Shown piece by piece: positions 25,870 to 34,098 of a DNA stretch of 64,000 nt (position 1 is its first letter; each line of letters starts with the position of its first letter). The position numbers and the translations under genes were made by a program. The stretch is from Thermatribacter sp048814795 (lineage in GTDB: Bacteria > Atribacterota > Atribacteria > Atribacterales > Thermatribacteraceae). The stretch covers positions 806,001-870,000 of the forward strand of contig CP184673.1 of assembly GCA_048814795.1 (NCBI GenBank). The letters are read 5' to 3'. The notes beneath the pieces were generated by a model. That model saw only the letters and a list, made by a program, of their open reading frames with translations, made no database searches and had not been told where the DNA came from.

Positions 25870-26210
25870 GCTCTTGCATCCTCCTCTTCGTAAAACTCTG
25901 CAGGGACAAAATCACCGGAGAGGCCATTTGGATATCGGGTGGGGATGTAAAACATGTCCAGTCTTCTTGCTTCCCGGGCTAATTGGTTAAAAGTGGCATC
26001 AAGCCTAGCACATTCTCGAACCAGTTCTTTTAAGGAATGAGTCATGATGGAAGTGTATCCCTTATCGTAAAGGTAGGCTTTCAGGGCTTTTTCTCCACTC
26101 TGCTGAGCCTGAAAGCAAGCCCACTCGTAATGCTTGTTTTTGAGGCTATCTAAGGCAGCCTGCAAATCTGCTTCGGCCTGTTTGAACCACTTTAAAGCAA
26201 TTTTACGCAT
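25812..26210 (-). CDS. HEPN-domain protein
   Basis: A 132-residue all-helical HEPN protein (WFKQAEADLQAALDSLKNKHYEWACFQAQQSGEKALKAYLYDKG). It is the partner of the overlapping MNT gene. The toxic RNase motif R-X4-6-H is not obvious; HSLKELVRECARLD is the only His segment in the middle. A substrate-binding or non-RNase version is therefore possible, and a toxin-antitoxin role remains inference. RYPNGLSGDFVPAEFYEEEDA near the C-terminus is typical of the stand-alone HEPN family (COG2250). Confidence 0.85.
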   Translation of the reverse strand: MRKIALKWFKQAEADLQAALDSLKNKHYEWACFQAQQSGEKALKAYLYDKGYTSIMTHSLKELVRECARLDATFNQLAREARRLDMFYIPTRYPNGLSGDFVPAEFYEEEDARACISSAELILQTVKSLLKQ

Positions 26211-26285
26211 ACTTTCATTATATCAGACTTATCTCTGACCGGGTTTTTGAGGCTCACCATTCTGAATTCATTTCAGAATTTTCTG

Positions 26286-26639
26286 TTTCAGCATCCCTCG
26301 TTTCAGTTTTTCCTTGTTATCCGTCACCCTGAACTGGTGAAGCCTGCGGCTATCAACATCCTGAACTGACAAACACGAAGTGTTTGTCACCCTGAACTTG
26401 TTTCAGGGTCTCGTGTTTCAGGGTCTCTCGTTTCTTCCCACTCCTGCGCTTTAGTGCGACTCCTGAGATTCCGAAACAAGTTCGGAATGACGAAAAAGAA
26501 ATGTGTCTTACTGTGGGTTTATCATTCAAGGTTCCGTGAATGTTTCAGGGTCTCTCGTTTCAGGATCTCAATATTTCAGGGTTTCTCTTCAGCATCTCTC
26601 TTTTCAACCCCAAAACACCAAAATCAAAGATCCGACCCC
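26286..26639. repeat. Mosaic hairpin repeat, locus R1
   Basis: A string of short modules shared by eight loci of this window. They include CCTGAACTTGTTTCAGG hairpins, ATTCCGAA-n5-TTCGGAAT hairpins, and an arm-variable hairpin CTGACAAACACGAAGTGTTTGTCA-like (split here by its loop). The closing motif CACCAAAATCAAAGATCCGACCCC-like ends at 26639. The right terminal motif is present and the left one is not seen. The locus fills the space between the HEPN gene and the GNAT gene. Confidence 0.85.
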
Positions 26640-26703
26640 TTTTCTCGATAGATTGGTGCTATCCCTTTTCACATTTCCTAAAAAGTCTTACAATATAGAG
26701 GCA

Positions 26704-27222
26704 ATGCGAGAGAAAACCTTTTGTATTCGAAGAGCTAAACCGGAGGACCTTGCTGCCATAACGGCTATCTACAACGAGGCGGTGCTCAACAGCCTGGCCA
26801 CTTTTCATATCTTTCCTCGCTCAGAAGAGGATCAGAAAGAGTGGTTTGCTGAGCACGACGAGCGCTATCCGCTTTTGGTTTTCGAAGAAGAAGGAGAGAT
26901 ACTGGGCTGGGCCTCGTTGAACCCTTACTCTGACCGGGAAGGCTACCGCTACACGGTTACTGATTCGGTCTATGTGCGCCGGGACAGCCGGCGCCGGAGC
27001 ATTGGCTTTGCCCTGCTTTCAGCTCTTATAGAGAGCGCCCGGGAACTTTCCTATCATTCTATCCTGGCCTTCATAGCTTACGACAACCTGGCCAGCATTC
27101 TGCTTCATGAGAAGGCGGGTTTTGTGCGCCGGGGCGAGCTTCGGGAAGTGGGCTACAAGTTTGGAAAGTTTGTGGATGTGGTGATTTACCAGAAGATGCT
27201 CAAAGAGGGTGACAGAAAGTGA
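26704..27222 (+). CDS. GNAT N-acetyltransferase (phosphinothricin acetyltransferase-like)
   Basis: A 172-residue GNAT enzyme. N-terminal IRRAKPEDLAAITAIYNEAVLNSLATFH matches the PAT-like subfamily, and the acetyl-CoA loop is near VYVRRDSRRRSIGFALLSALIESA (R-R-R-S-I-G-F in place of the usual Q/R-x-x-G-x-G/A). An upstream in-frame extension would read through the repeat locus, so ATG 26704 is chosen. The stop overlaps the next start (GTGA). The true acceptor is unknown. Confidence 0.85.
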   Translation: MREKTFCIRRAKPEDLAAITAIYNEAVLNSLATFHIFPRSEEDQKEWFAEHDERYPLLVFEEEGEILGWASLNPYSDREGYRYTVTDSVYVRRDSRRRSIGFALLSALIESARELSYHSILAFIAYDNLASILLHEKAGFVRRGELREVGYKFGKFVDVVIYQKMLKEGDRK

Positions 27223-27797
27223 GAAATCGGGAGATTCTGGAGCGCCGCTTTACCAAAAAGGAAGTAAAAACCCGCCCCGGACCCAGCGGCGAGGAATTGC
27301 ACTATGTGGAAACTGCCTCGGTGATTAAACGGCTGAACGAGGCTTTCGACGGGGACTGGTCTTTCGAAATCAGGGAAAAAGCGATTGACCTTGAGAACGG
27401 CTATATCTGGGTTCTGGGCAGGCTACAGTGCGAGGGTGTGGTGAAGGAGCAGTTTGGTTTCAAGAACATCACCTTTGATGCTTCCGGGAAACCCCTGGAT
27501 CTGGGCTTCGACCTCAAGGCGGCAGCTTCGGACGCCCTCAAAAAATGCGCCACCTTGCTGGGAGTGGGGCTGTACCTTTACCAGGAAGAGGAAGAGCAGG
27601 GTGAGCGAGTGGCTCGCCTGGCCACCGAAAAGCAAAAAGCTTTTATCCGCAACCTTTTGCGTGCCCAGGGCAAGAAAATAGACGAGACCAGAATTGCCCA
27701 GCTTACCAGTCAGGAAGCGTCAGTCCTCATTGATAAACTGCGTGCGGAGGGCAGTGCCAGTCAGGCCAAAAAGAAAGAAAAGGAGGGAGATAAATGA
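27219..27797 (+). CDS. Rad52/Rad22-like single-strand annealing protein
   Basis: A 192-residue protein whose first ~135 residues match the Rad52/DdrA-type annealing fold: ETASVIKRLNEAFDGDWSFEI..., then ITFDASGKPLDLGFDLKAAASDALKKCATLLGVGLYLY, the helix-beta signature of that family. A charged linker and a short helical tail follow. In phages and some bacteria these proteins anneal complementary strands in recombination. Start GTG 27219 overlaps the GNAT stop, and its own stop overlaps the AmaP gene, so three unrelated genes share one operon. Confidence 0.8.
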   Translation: MRNREILERRFTKKEVKTRPGPSGEELHYVETASVIKRLNEAFDGDWSFEIREKAIDLENGYIWVLGRLQCEGVVKEQFGFKNITFDASGKPLDLGFDLKAAASDALKKCATLLGVGLYLYQEEEEQGERVARLATEKQKAFIRNLLRAQGKKIDETRIAQLTSQEASVLIDKLRAEGSASQAKKKEKEGDK

Positions 27798-28387
27798 AAG
27801 CTTTTTGGGGTAAGTTTTTTACTTTCCTGATCGGGGCCATCCTGGTATTTTTGGGTGTCGAGCTTTTATTGCTGATTTTTGGGGTTGTTTCCTTGCTTTC
27901 CCTGCAGCAGATACTTACTGCGGTTTATTTTTTCTTCGCAGGGAACCTGTTTCGGCAGTTTCTGGGTATTTTGCTGAGCGCGCTTTTCCTGATTGCTGCC
28001 TGCTTTGTTTTTCGCCTGCTCTTTTTGCGTAAAAAAGAAGAGCATCTGGTTTTCGACACCGGAGAAGGCAAAATACGCATTTCTTTTTCTTCCATCAAGG
28101 CCCTCTCTCGAGAGGCAGTCAAGGATATCCCGAGTATCGTTTCCGTTGAGCCGGAGGTTGAAAGCTCCAAGCAGGGCGCCTCGGTGGTGGTGAAGCTTCT
28201 GGTTAAGCCCGACACGGTGATTCCTGAACTCTCCTCACTGGTTCAAAACCGCATCAGGGAGCAGATCGAACGCCAGACGGGAGTTGCACTCCGTGACGTG
28301 CGGCTTTTTGTGGACCTTGTTCCTTCAGAAAATGGGGATGCGGTCCAGGAAAGAGAAGAGGGAAGTTCCCCGCAGGTAGAAAAGTAA
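27794..28387 (+). CDS. amaP: Alkaline-shock membrane anchor AmaP-like protein
   Basis: A 197-residue protein with two N-terminal transmembrane helices (~8-32 and ~45-75, GILLSALFLIAACFVFRLLFL) and a cytosolic domain of the Asp23/AmaP type (IRISFSSIKALSREAVKDIPSIVSVEPEVE...LVKPDTVIPELSSLVQNRIREQIERQTGVALRDVRLFVDLV). In Firmicutes AmaP tethers Asp23 to the membrane under cell-envelope stress. No Asp23 gene is adjacent. Its 3' end overlaps the convergent methyltransferase gene by 63 nt. Confidence 0.85.
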   Translation: MKAFWGKFFTFLIGAILVFLGVELLLLIFGVVSLLSLQQILTAVYFFFAGNLFRQFLGILLSALFLIAACFVFRLLFLRKKEEHLVFDTGEGKIRISFSSIKALSREAVKDIPSIVSVEPEVESSKQGASVVVKLLVKPDTVIPELSSLVQNRIREQIERQTGVALRDVRLFVDLVPSENGDAVQEREEGSSPQVEK

Positions 28388-28939
28388 AATTACCAGCGAA
28401 AAAGTAACCATGGTGTGAATTTCGCTGCTTAAAAAAGCCTGCCAGGAGAAAGGAACCTTTTTTCTCCCTGGAAAAGGGCTGAGTCGGGGAAGAAGGCGGG
28501 GTACAGCCTGTGCGTATTCCTGATATTCCTTTCCAAACCGCTCCTTGAGAAAGGTTTCTTCAGCACTTATTATGAAGCCGTAAAGCGAAAAAAGAAGGGG
28601 AACGAAAAGCGCGAACCAGAAAAGTTGACCGGAGAGAAACACCACCCCGCTTCCTATCACGCCGTTGGCCAGGTAAAGGGGATTGCGCAGATGCGCATAG
28701 GGTCCACAGGTTAAAAGTTCCTGGATGTTTTGCATCTTTCCGCGGTGGGCCTTGATGTATCCGGCACACCAGGAGCGCAGGGCAATACCCAGCACAATCA
28801 GAAGAATGCCGATTTTGAAAAGATGCGGTTGAGGATGGGCCGAAAGAAAGACCAGCATACCCAGTGCACCCCAGACCAGGCCCCGGCGGGGAAAAAGCAG
28901 GGCTCCTATTCTTTGAGCGTAGCTTCGCTGATTTTCCAT
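28325..28939 (-). CDS. Isoprenylcysteine carboxyl methyltransferase-family membrane protein
   Basis: A 204-residue integral membrane protein. The conserved end of the ICMT/phospholipid methyltransferase family is visible: CGPYAHLRNPLYLANGV and EETFLKERFGKEYQEYAQAVPRLLPRL. The substrate in bacteria is usually unknown. ATG 28939 (MENQRSYAQ) gives a 34-nt overlap with the gene upstream; an earlier in-frame start at 28957 would lengthen the overlap. Its 3' end crosses into the AmaP gene on the other strand. Confidence 0.8.
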   Translation of the reverse strand: MENQRSYAQRIGALLFPRRGLVWGALGMLVFLSAHPQPHLFKIGILLIVLGIALRSWCAGYIKAHRGKMQNIQELLTCGPYAHLRNPLYLANGVIGSGVVFLSGQLFWFALFVPLLFSLYGFIISAEETFLKERFGKEYQEYAQAVPRLLPRLSPFPGRKKVPFSWQAFLSSEIHTMVTFSLVILLFYLRGTSLFSFLDRIPIF

Positions 28940-29931
28940 AGTGCATCCTGAGGACATTCCCGTATTTCCTCCTCTTTCCCGTTTTTGCGCCTGATAAGGC
29001 GCGTGCTTTTTTCAGTGACTTTTCCGATGCAGGAAACAGTGATGCCTTTTCCTTTCAGGACGGAAAGGAGTGGTTCCTTTTGAGGGGTGAAAATGAGCAG
29101 TGAACCACTCCCAATCAGAGTCAGGGGGTCAATTTGTAAATACTGGGCCAGGGCTTCGGTTTCTGGATACACGGTGATTTCTTCTTCTTCAAGGTAAAAG
29201 CCACACCCTGCTGTTTCGGCAACCTCCCACACTCCGCCCAGGATACCGCCTTCGGTGGCATCGTGCAGGCAGTGCACCGGGAAGTTGAGGATAGCTTTAC
29301 CTTCTTCCACCACGCTGATTTGCTCTATCAGAGATTGGGCTCTGCGCACCAGCTCTTCAGGAAAGCGGGTCAAAAGCTCGCTTTCTTTCTCCCGGGCAAG
29401 GATTGCAGTGCCTTCTATGCCGGCACCCTTGGTCATCAGGATGTAGTCACCTGCCTCCACCCGGGTGGGATCCGGTGGAGGGTCAAGGAGGACCCTGCCC
29501 ACTCCCGCGCAGTGGACAATTGCCCGGTTTACGGCGTCGGTTACCTCAGTGTGCCCGCCCAGGATGCTTATCTGCAGTTTCTGGCAGGTGTGGTCGATTT
29601 CCTCCATGACCAGAGCCACTTCCCGGGGAGGTGTGGAAGGAGGAAAAAGCAGGCTGAGCAGGATTCCTATCGGTTCAGCTCCTGCGCAGACCAGGTCGTT
29701 GGCCACCACGTGGGGTGCCAGGGTGCCAATTCCCTGCGAAGTTCCGGTGATGGGGTCACAGCTCAGGGCCAGCAGGACTTCTCCCAGCCGCAAAATGCTG
29801 CAGTCGCGGCCCACCGAGCCGGCAAAGATAACTTCGGGGCGCCTTGCTCCCCGGTGCTCAAGCACCAGCTTTTTGAGTATTTCCGGGTCCAGCTTCCCCA
29901 GCTTGAGCTTCAGTTCCTGGAGTTCCTCCAT
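28906..29931 (-). CDS. AIR-synthase-related (HypE/ThiL-like) protein
   Basis: A 341-residue two-domain protein of the PurM-like superfamily. The N-terminal half has DPITGTSQGIGTLAPHVVANDLVCAGAEPIGILL, the second half LHDATEGGILGGVWEVAETAGCGF. These match ATP-binding AIR synthase/HypE proteins that make acyl-phosphate or imidate intermediates. No hydrogenase gene and no HypE C-terminal Cys (ending PQDALWKISEATLKE) are seen, so hydrogenase maturation is unlikely. Its first 74 nt lie inside the upstream bactofilin gene. Confidence 0.85.
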   Translation of the reverse strand: MEELQELKLKLGKLDPEILKKLVLEHRGARRPEVIFAGSVGRDCSILRLGEVLLALSCDPITGTSQGIGTLAPHVVANDLVCAGAEPIGILLSLLFPPSTPPREVALVMEEIDHTCQKLQISILGGHTEVTDAVNRAIVHCAGVGRVLLDPPPDPTRVEAGDYILMTKGAGIEGTAILAREKESELLTRFPEELVRRAQSLIEQISVVEEGKAILNFPVHCLHDATEGGILGGVWEVAETAGCGFYLEEEEITVYPETEALAQYLQIDPLTLIGSGSLLIFTPQKEPLLSVLKGKGITVSCIGKVTEKSTRLIRRKNGKEEEIRECPQDALWKISEATLKE

Positions 29932-30346
29932 GGTCTTCGGTTACCACCTTCCCCTTGAATTTTCCTCCTGTTTCTACCCAGAGAGCCCGCACGAATATGT
30001 CTCCCTGGAATTCTCCGCCAGAGGGAATGTAGAGATAGTCAGCGCGGATTATACCCCGCATGGAGCCAGCAAGATAGACCAGACGGCATTTCACTTCGGC
30101 GATGACTCTGGCCCCTTCAGCAATATAAAGCACGGGGCAGGAAAGAGCACCCCAGAGTTCTCCTTCGATGCGCGAAAGACCCTGAGATTCGATCTCTCCC
30201 CGCAGGGAAGCACCGCGGGGAACGAAAAGGTCCAGCACGAAACTGTTCAGGACTTTTTCCAGTGAAGTATTCTTTTCGCGCTTTTCAAACCAGCGCTTGA
30301 GCAGCGCCTCCAGGTTGTCGACTCCAGCTTGCAGTAAGTTTGACAA
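29858..30346 (-). CDS. Bactofilin (polymer-forming cytoskeletal protein)
   Basis: A 162-residue bactofilin. The central ~90 residues are short beta-helix turns: SLRGEIESQGLSRIEGELWGALSCPVLYIAEGARVIAEVKCRLVYLAGSMRGIIRADYLYIPSGGEFQGDIFV. An N-terminal helix of ~45 residues and a Gly/Ala-rich tail flank them. Bactofilins polymerise without nucleotide and scaffold envelope proteins. Start TTG 30346 follows GGGGTG. The 74-nt overlap with the next gene is unusually long. Confidence 0.85.
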   Translation of the reverse strand: MSNLLQAGVDNLEALLKRWFEKREKNTSLEKVLNSFVLDLFVPRGASLRGEIESQGLSRIEGELWGALSCPVLYIAEGARVIAEVKCRLVYLAGSMRGIIRADYLYIPSGGEFQGDIFVRALWVETGGKFKGKVVTEDHGGTPGTEAQAGEAGPGNTQKAGA

Positions 30347-30479
30347 TTTTTCACCCCGGTTCAGTCCTTGTAGGTTATTTTACCTCTTATTTGGGGATAT
30401 TTCTCAACAGGTTGAGGATTTTTGATTATTTTTGTTAAGAAAAGCTGTTTTTTGTTTTGCAGGATTTGACTTTAGCTTA

Positions 30480-32431
30480 TTACACCCGGGCAAGAGCTGC
30501 AAAGGTTTCTTTCAGGAGTTCTTTGTGTTTCAGGATTTCAGCCACTATCTGGGGATCAAACTGCCCTCCAGCACAGAGGTGAAGCTCAAGCAGGGCCTCC
30601 TCAAAACCGAGGGCACGCCGGTAGGGGCGTTCACTGGTCATAGCGTCTAAGCTGTCTGCTATGGCGAGGATTCGGGCAAGCAAAGGAATATGGTCGTCAC
30701 TTTTCCCCTCTGGATAGCCCTCACCGTCCCAGCGCTCGTGGTGGTAAAGGCAGATTTCAGCAATCTCCTCAAGTCCTTCCACGCTTTTTATAAGTTCATA
30801 GCTTTTAAGGGGGTGTTTTTTCACTTCCTGGTATTCCTCAGGGGTGAGGGTGCCTTTTTGGTGAGAATGCTCCGGGGGATGGCTATTTTCCCGATGTCGT
30901 GAAGAAGAGCTGCCCGATAAAGGATCTGCCGGTCTTTTGGGCTTGTGCCAAGGATCTGGCCTATGCACTGTGTATAGCGGGCCGCCCGGCCTGAGTGGCC
31001 CTCGGTGTAAGGGTCGTGGTATTCCAGGGCCTTTAGCACTGCAGAGATGGTCCGCTCCTGAAAGAGTTGCTCTACCTGGGAGTAATGTTTCAGGAGGTAG
31101 AAAACGGAGAGACTGTGCTGTAGCTTGGTGAGCAGTTCCCGGTGCTTCCCCAGCTCTTCCCCCCACACGTAAAGGATGCCCAGGGGCTTTCCTTTTCTGT
31201 GGACAACAAAGCTCTGGTTGGGCGGAGTCTTGAGAGTGGGGTCAAGATCCAGGTAGCCCGCATCTTTGAGGAGGGTGTAGGTTTTTGCGGCGTCTTCAGG
31301 AAGGTTGGGTTCTCTGAGGTTGAGGAGGGGGATTACTACGTTTTCTTTTTGGTTCTGGTAGTAGAGATTCCAGGTTTTGCTTCTGTGGTCGAGAAATATT
31401 CCAAGCAGTGCCCTGATGCCGGGCACGGTCTCAAAGAGAAGCTCCAGGATCTTGCCCAGAAAAACTTTTTCGTTGGTTTCTGCCCGCAGTGCGTAAGTTG
31501 TATCCAGGGTTTCCTGGAACCACTGATAGGCTCTGCGGGCTTCCTGCTCGCTTTTTTGGAGTTCTGCGGTGCGCCTGGCCAGCACCTTCTGGAGATAGTA
31601 GTTTTTATGAAGGAAAAATCCCAGAAAGGCCGCGCTTGCGGCAATCAGGAAAATGAGGAGGGTTTTCAGCCACTGGGGCAACATGAAAACGCTTTTCAGG
31701 TGGTAGGGTCCCAGTATTTCCCGCCATTCCTCCTCGCTTATCCGGGAAAGGCCCTGATTGAGAAGGGAGAGCAGGTCGGTGCGTTCCCTGGGGAAGGCAA
31801 AGTGAGCCCATTTTTGGGTTATCTTTTCCAGGGGTCTGAACTGAGGGAGCAAATCGTATTTGGTCAGGTAGTAGTGGGCGGTGAAGTCTTCCATCAAAAA
31901 GGCGTGGAGCTTTTTTCTTTTTACTTCCTGCATCAGGCGCTCAAAGTTGGGGAAGAGAATAGGAGTGAGTGAGGGGTATTTTTCTTTAAGGAGCTCTGCG
32001 CCGGTATCACCTTCCACGGCGCCTATCAGGTAATGGCTGAGATCTCCTGCGTTTTTGGCCTGGATATTTTTTCTCACCCAGACCCAGCTTTCAATCTGCA
32101 AAACGGGAGCGGAGAAAAGCAATTTTTTCTCACGTTCAGGGGTTTTGAAGAGGAAATTGAGCATGTCGAACTCGCCGCTTGCGGTTTTCTCTAATGCTTC
32201 AGAGAAGGGAAGGGAACTAACCTCAAAGCGTACGGGAATCTTTTCTTCCATCCGGTGCAATATGTCTATGGTAATGCCCCGGGGAGTTCCTCTTTCATCC
32301 TGCCAGAAAAAAGGCGGGTAATAATCGCCGCTTACCACCTTGACAAGCTTGGTTTCCTGGGCTGAAAGCAGGGAAAGGCTGCCCAGCAGGGCACAGAGCA
32401 CTAAAAAACCTAACAGAAATCTGTTGTTCAT
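30480..32431 (-). pseudogene. Periplasmic-sensing HD-GYP phosphodiesterase, frameshifted
   Basis: Corrected length ~650 residues: signal peptide (1-24), SBP_bac_3 domain (~28-240), transmembrane helix (~255-275), coiled coil, GAF-like region (~300-440) and HD-GYP (~450-650). The first frame ends shortly after LLHDIGKIAIPRSILTKK. The second carries GTLTPEEYQEVKKHPLKSYELI...HHERWDGEGYP. A missing A in the five-A tract opposite 30855-30859 joins them perfectly. With that base restored, all HD-GYP metal ligands are present, unlike the gene at 3200. It is either a recent frameshift or a sequencing error in a homopolymer. Confidence 0.85.
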
Positions 32432-32635
32432 TATTTCATTCCTTTTTGTTCAGGTGTATCCTTTCAGAGAAACTTTAACTTTTAACACTATCTCAAGTTC
32501 AGTTAAAAGTCAAAATTTTTTTGATTTTTGAGCGGGATTCAAAAAACTAATGAAATGTGGTGTTGGGGGTATGATTTCCCCGTAAATTTTAGGGGGCGGG
32601 CATGGTGCCGGGCTGTTTTGGTATATGTGGTGTTG

Positions 32636-33928
32636 GGGGTCGGATCTTTACTTTTTGTGTTTTCCGGCCTGCTTTTTTGCGCCTGTTATTTGCAGTACCT
32701 CTTGCATGCGCCATGCTGAGCCAACTCCAGCCCAAGGCTCTGGCCACCTTGAGCCGGCTGATGCTTTTTGCAGGTCATTCTGAACTGGCGGTAGCCAAAG
32801 GCTACCGCCATCCTGAATTGACAGGTGCAGGGCACCTGTCACCCTGAACTGACACGCACTTCGTGCGTGTCACCCTGAACTTGTTTCAGGGTCCCACTGT
32901 TTCCTTTCCGCTCTGTGCTTTGATGCAAACCCTGAGATTCCGAAACAAGTTCGGAATGACAAAGACTAACACCCTGGTTAATTCAGGGTGGCTGCAACCA
33001 GAGGTTGCAACCAATTCAAGGTGACGAGAGCAAGGCTATCGTCAGTTCGGAATGACAAAAAGCAGGAATGACAAATGATAAAAAAGAATATACCTCGCTG
33101 TGGGTTTCCTGCTCTTTTTATCCGTCACCCTGAACTGACGCACACAAAGTGTGCGTCATCCTGAACTCGTTTCAGGATCCCGTTTGTTTCAGGGTCTCAC
33201 TGTTTCAGGATCCCGTTTGTTTCAGGGTCTCAGTATTTCAGGATCTCTTACTCGAAAAACTCTACACTCAAATCTCTCCAGCAGGGATTACTCTGATTAA
33301 TAAGGTTAATCTTCCATTGACGATGCCAGTTTTTAAGCTGTTTTTCTCTTGCGATGGCTTCTTTTATGCTGGAAGTAACCTCATAGTAGACCAACTTCTT
33401 CAGGTTGTAGCGCTTTGCAAAACCCTCCACAAGGTCTCTCTGGTGTTCATACATTCTGCGCTGCAGGTTGTTGGTCACTCCAATGTAGAGAACCCGGTTG
33501 CTTTTGTTAGTGAGAATGTAAACATAGTACTCTCTCTGTCCAGACATGGTTTTTACATTGTAGCAAACCCCAAGGAAGAGAGACATTGAAAAAGAGCGAG
33601 ATTCCGAAACAAGTTCGGAATGACAGAAAAGAGGAATGACGAAAAAGAAATGTGCCTTACTGTGGGTTTATCATTCAAGGTTCCGTGAGTGTTTCAGGAT
33701 CTCATTCAATTGTCACCCTGAACTGACGCACACAAAGTGTGCGTCATCCTGAACTCGTTTCAGGATCCCGTTTGTTTCAGGGTCCCACTGTTTCAGGATC
33801 CCGTTTGTTTCAGGGTCTCCCTCGTGCGCCATGCTAAACTGACAAGCACAAGGCGCTTGTCATGCTGAACTTGTTTCAGCATCTCTCTTTTTTCACCCCA
33901 AAAACACCAAAATCAAAGATCCGACCCC
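32636..33928. repeat. Mosaic hairpin repeat with both ends and GIY-YIG cargo, locus R2
   Basis: The most complete copy of the family. The left end reads GGGGTCGGATCTTTACTTTT (from 32636) and the right end AAAGATCCGACCCC (to 33928), in inverted orientation. Inside are a ~150-nt block shared with locus R3 (TTTCCGGCCTGCTTTTTTGC onward), arm-variable hairpins (CTGACAGGTGCA/GGGCACCTGTCA; CTGACACGCACTTCG/TGCGTGTCA; CTGACGCACACAAAG/TGTGCGTCA), and ATTCCGAA/TTCGGAAT hairpins. A GIY-YIG nuclease gene is cargo. Confidence 0.85.
33248..33547 (-). CDS. GIY-YIG endonuclease, copy 1
   Basis: A 99-residue single-domain GIY-YIG protein (UPF0213/COG2827 type): YYVYILTNKSNRVLYIGVTNNLQRRMYEHQ contains the paired Tyr and the catalytic Arg, and the Glu is in AIAREKQLKNW. 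The start MSGQREYY matches the second copy; an in-frame extension of 13 residues is possible. The gene lies inside a mosaic repeat and is identical in protein sequence to the copy at 50201-50500, which points to recent joint mobilisation. Single-domain members may nick or cleave DNA; the target here is unknown. Confidence 0.9.
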   Translation of the reverse strand: MSGQREYYVYILTNKSNRVLYIGVTNNLQRRMYEHQRDLVEGFAKRYNLKKLVYYEVTSSIKEAIAREKQLKNWHRQWKINLINQSNPCWRDLSVEFFE

Positions 33929-34022
33929 TAATTTCCTTTACTTTTCACTTTTACTCTGTGAGAATAGAAGCAGAGAGGAAATGAGGACAGAAACTGGAGG
34001 GGACTTCAAAATGGAAAAGGCG

Positions 34023-34048
34023 CTCCTGGCTTCCCGCTGAGCCGGGAG
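34023..34048 (+). promoter_or_regulatory. Leader hairpin upstream of the M24-like gene
   Basis: CTCCTGGC (34023-34030) and GCCGGGAG (34041-34048) form an 8-bp stem with one wobble and a 10-nt loop. A possible 9-codon leader ORF (ATG 34011, ending at TGA in the loop) runs into it. Attenuation or translational control of the gene at 34099 is conceivable; no T-run follows. Confidence 0.35.
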
Positions 34049-34098
34049 GTCACGTCAGAGGGTTTAAAGTAGCTCTGATTTAGAAGGAGGGTGAAAAG

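Noticed and set aside
28906..29931. Annotation as hydrogenase maturation factor HypE.
   Set aside because: The C-terminal Cys-containing tail of HypE is absent and no hydrogenase genes are nearby.
29263..30265. Two long plus-strand frames across the AIR-synthase/bactofilin region.
   Set aside because: Both lie antisense to recognisable domains and lack ribosome sites.
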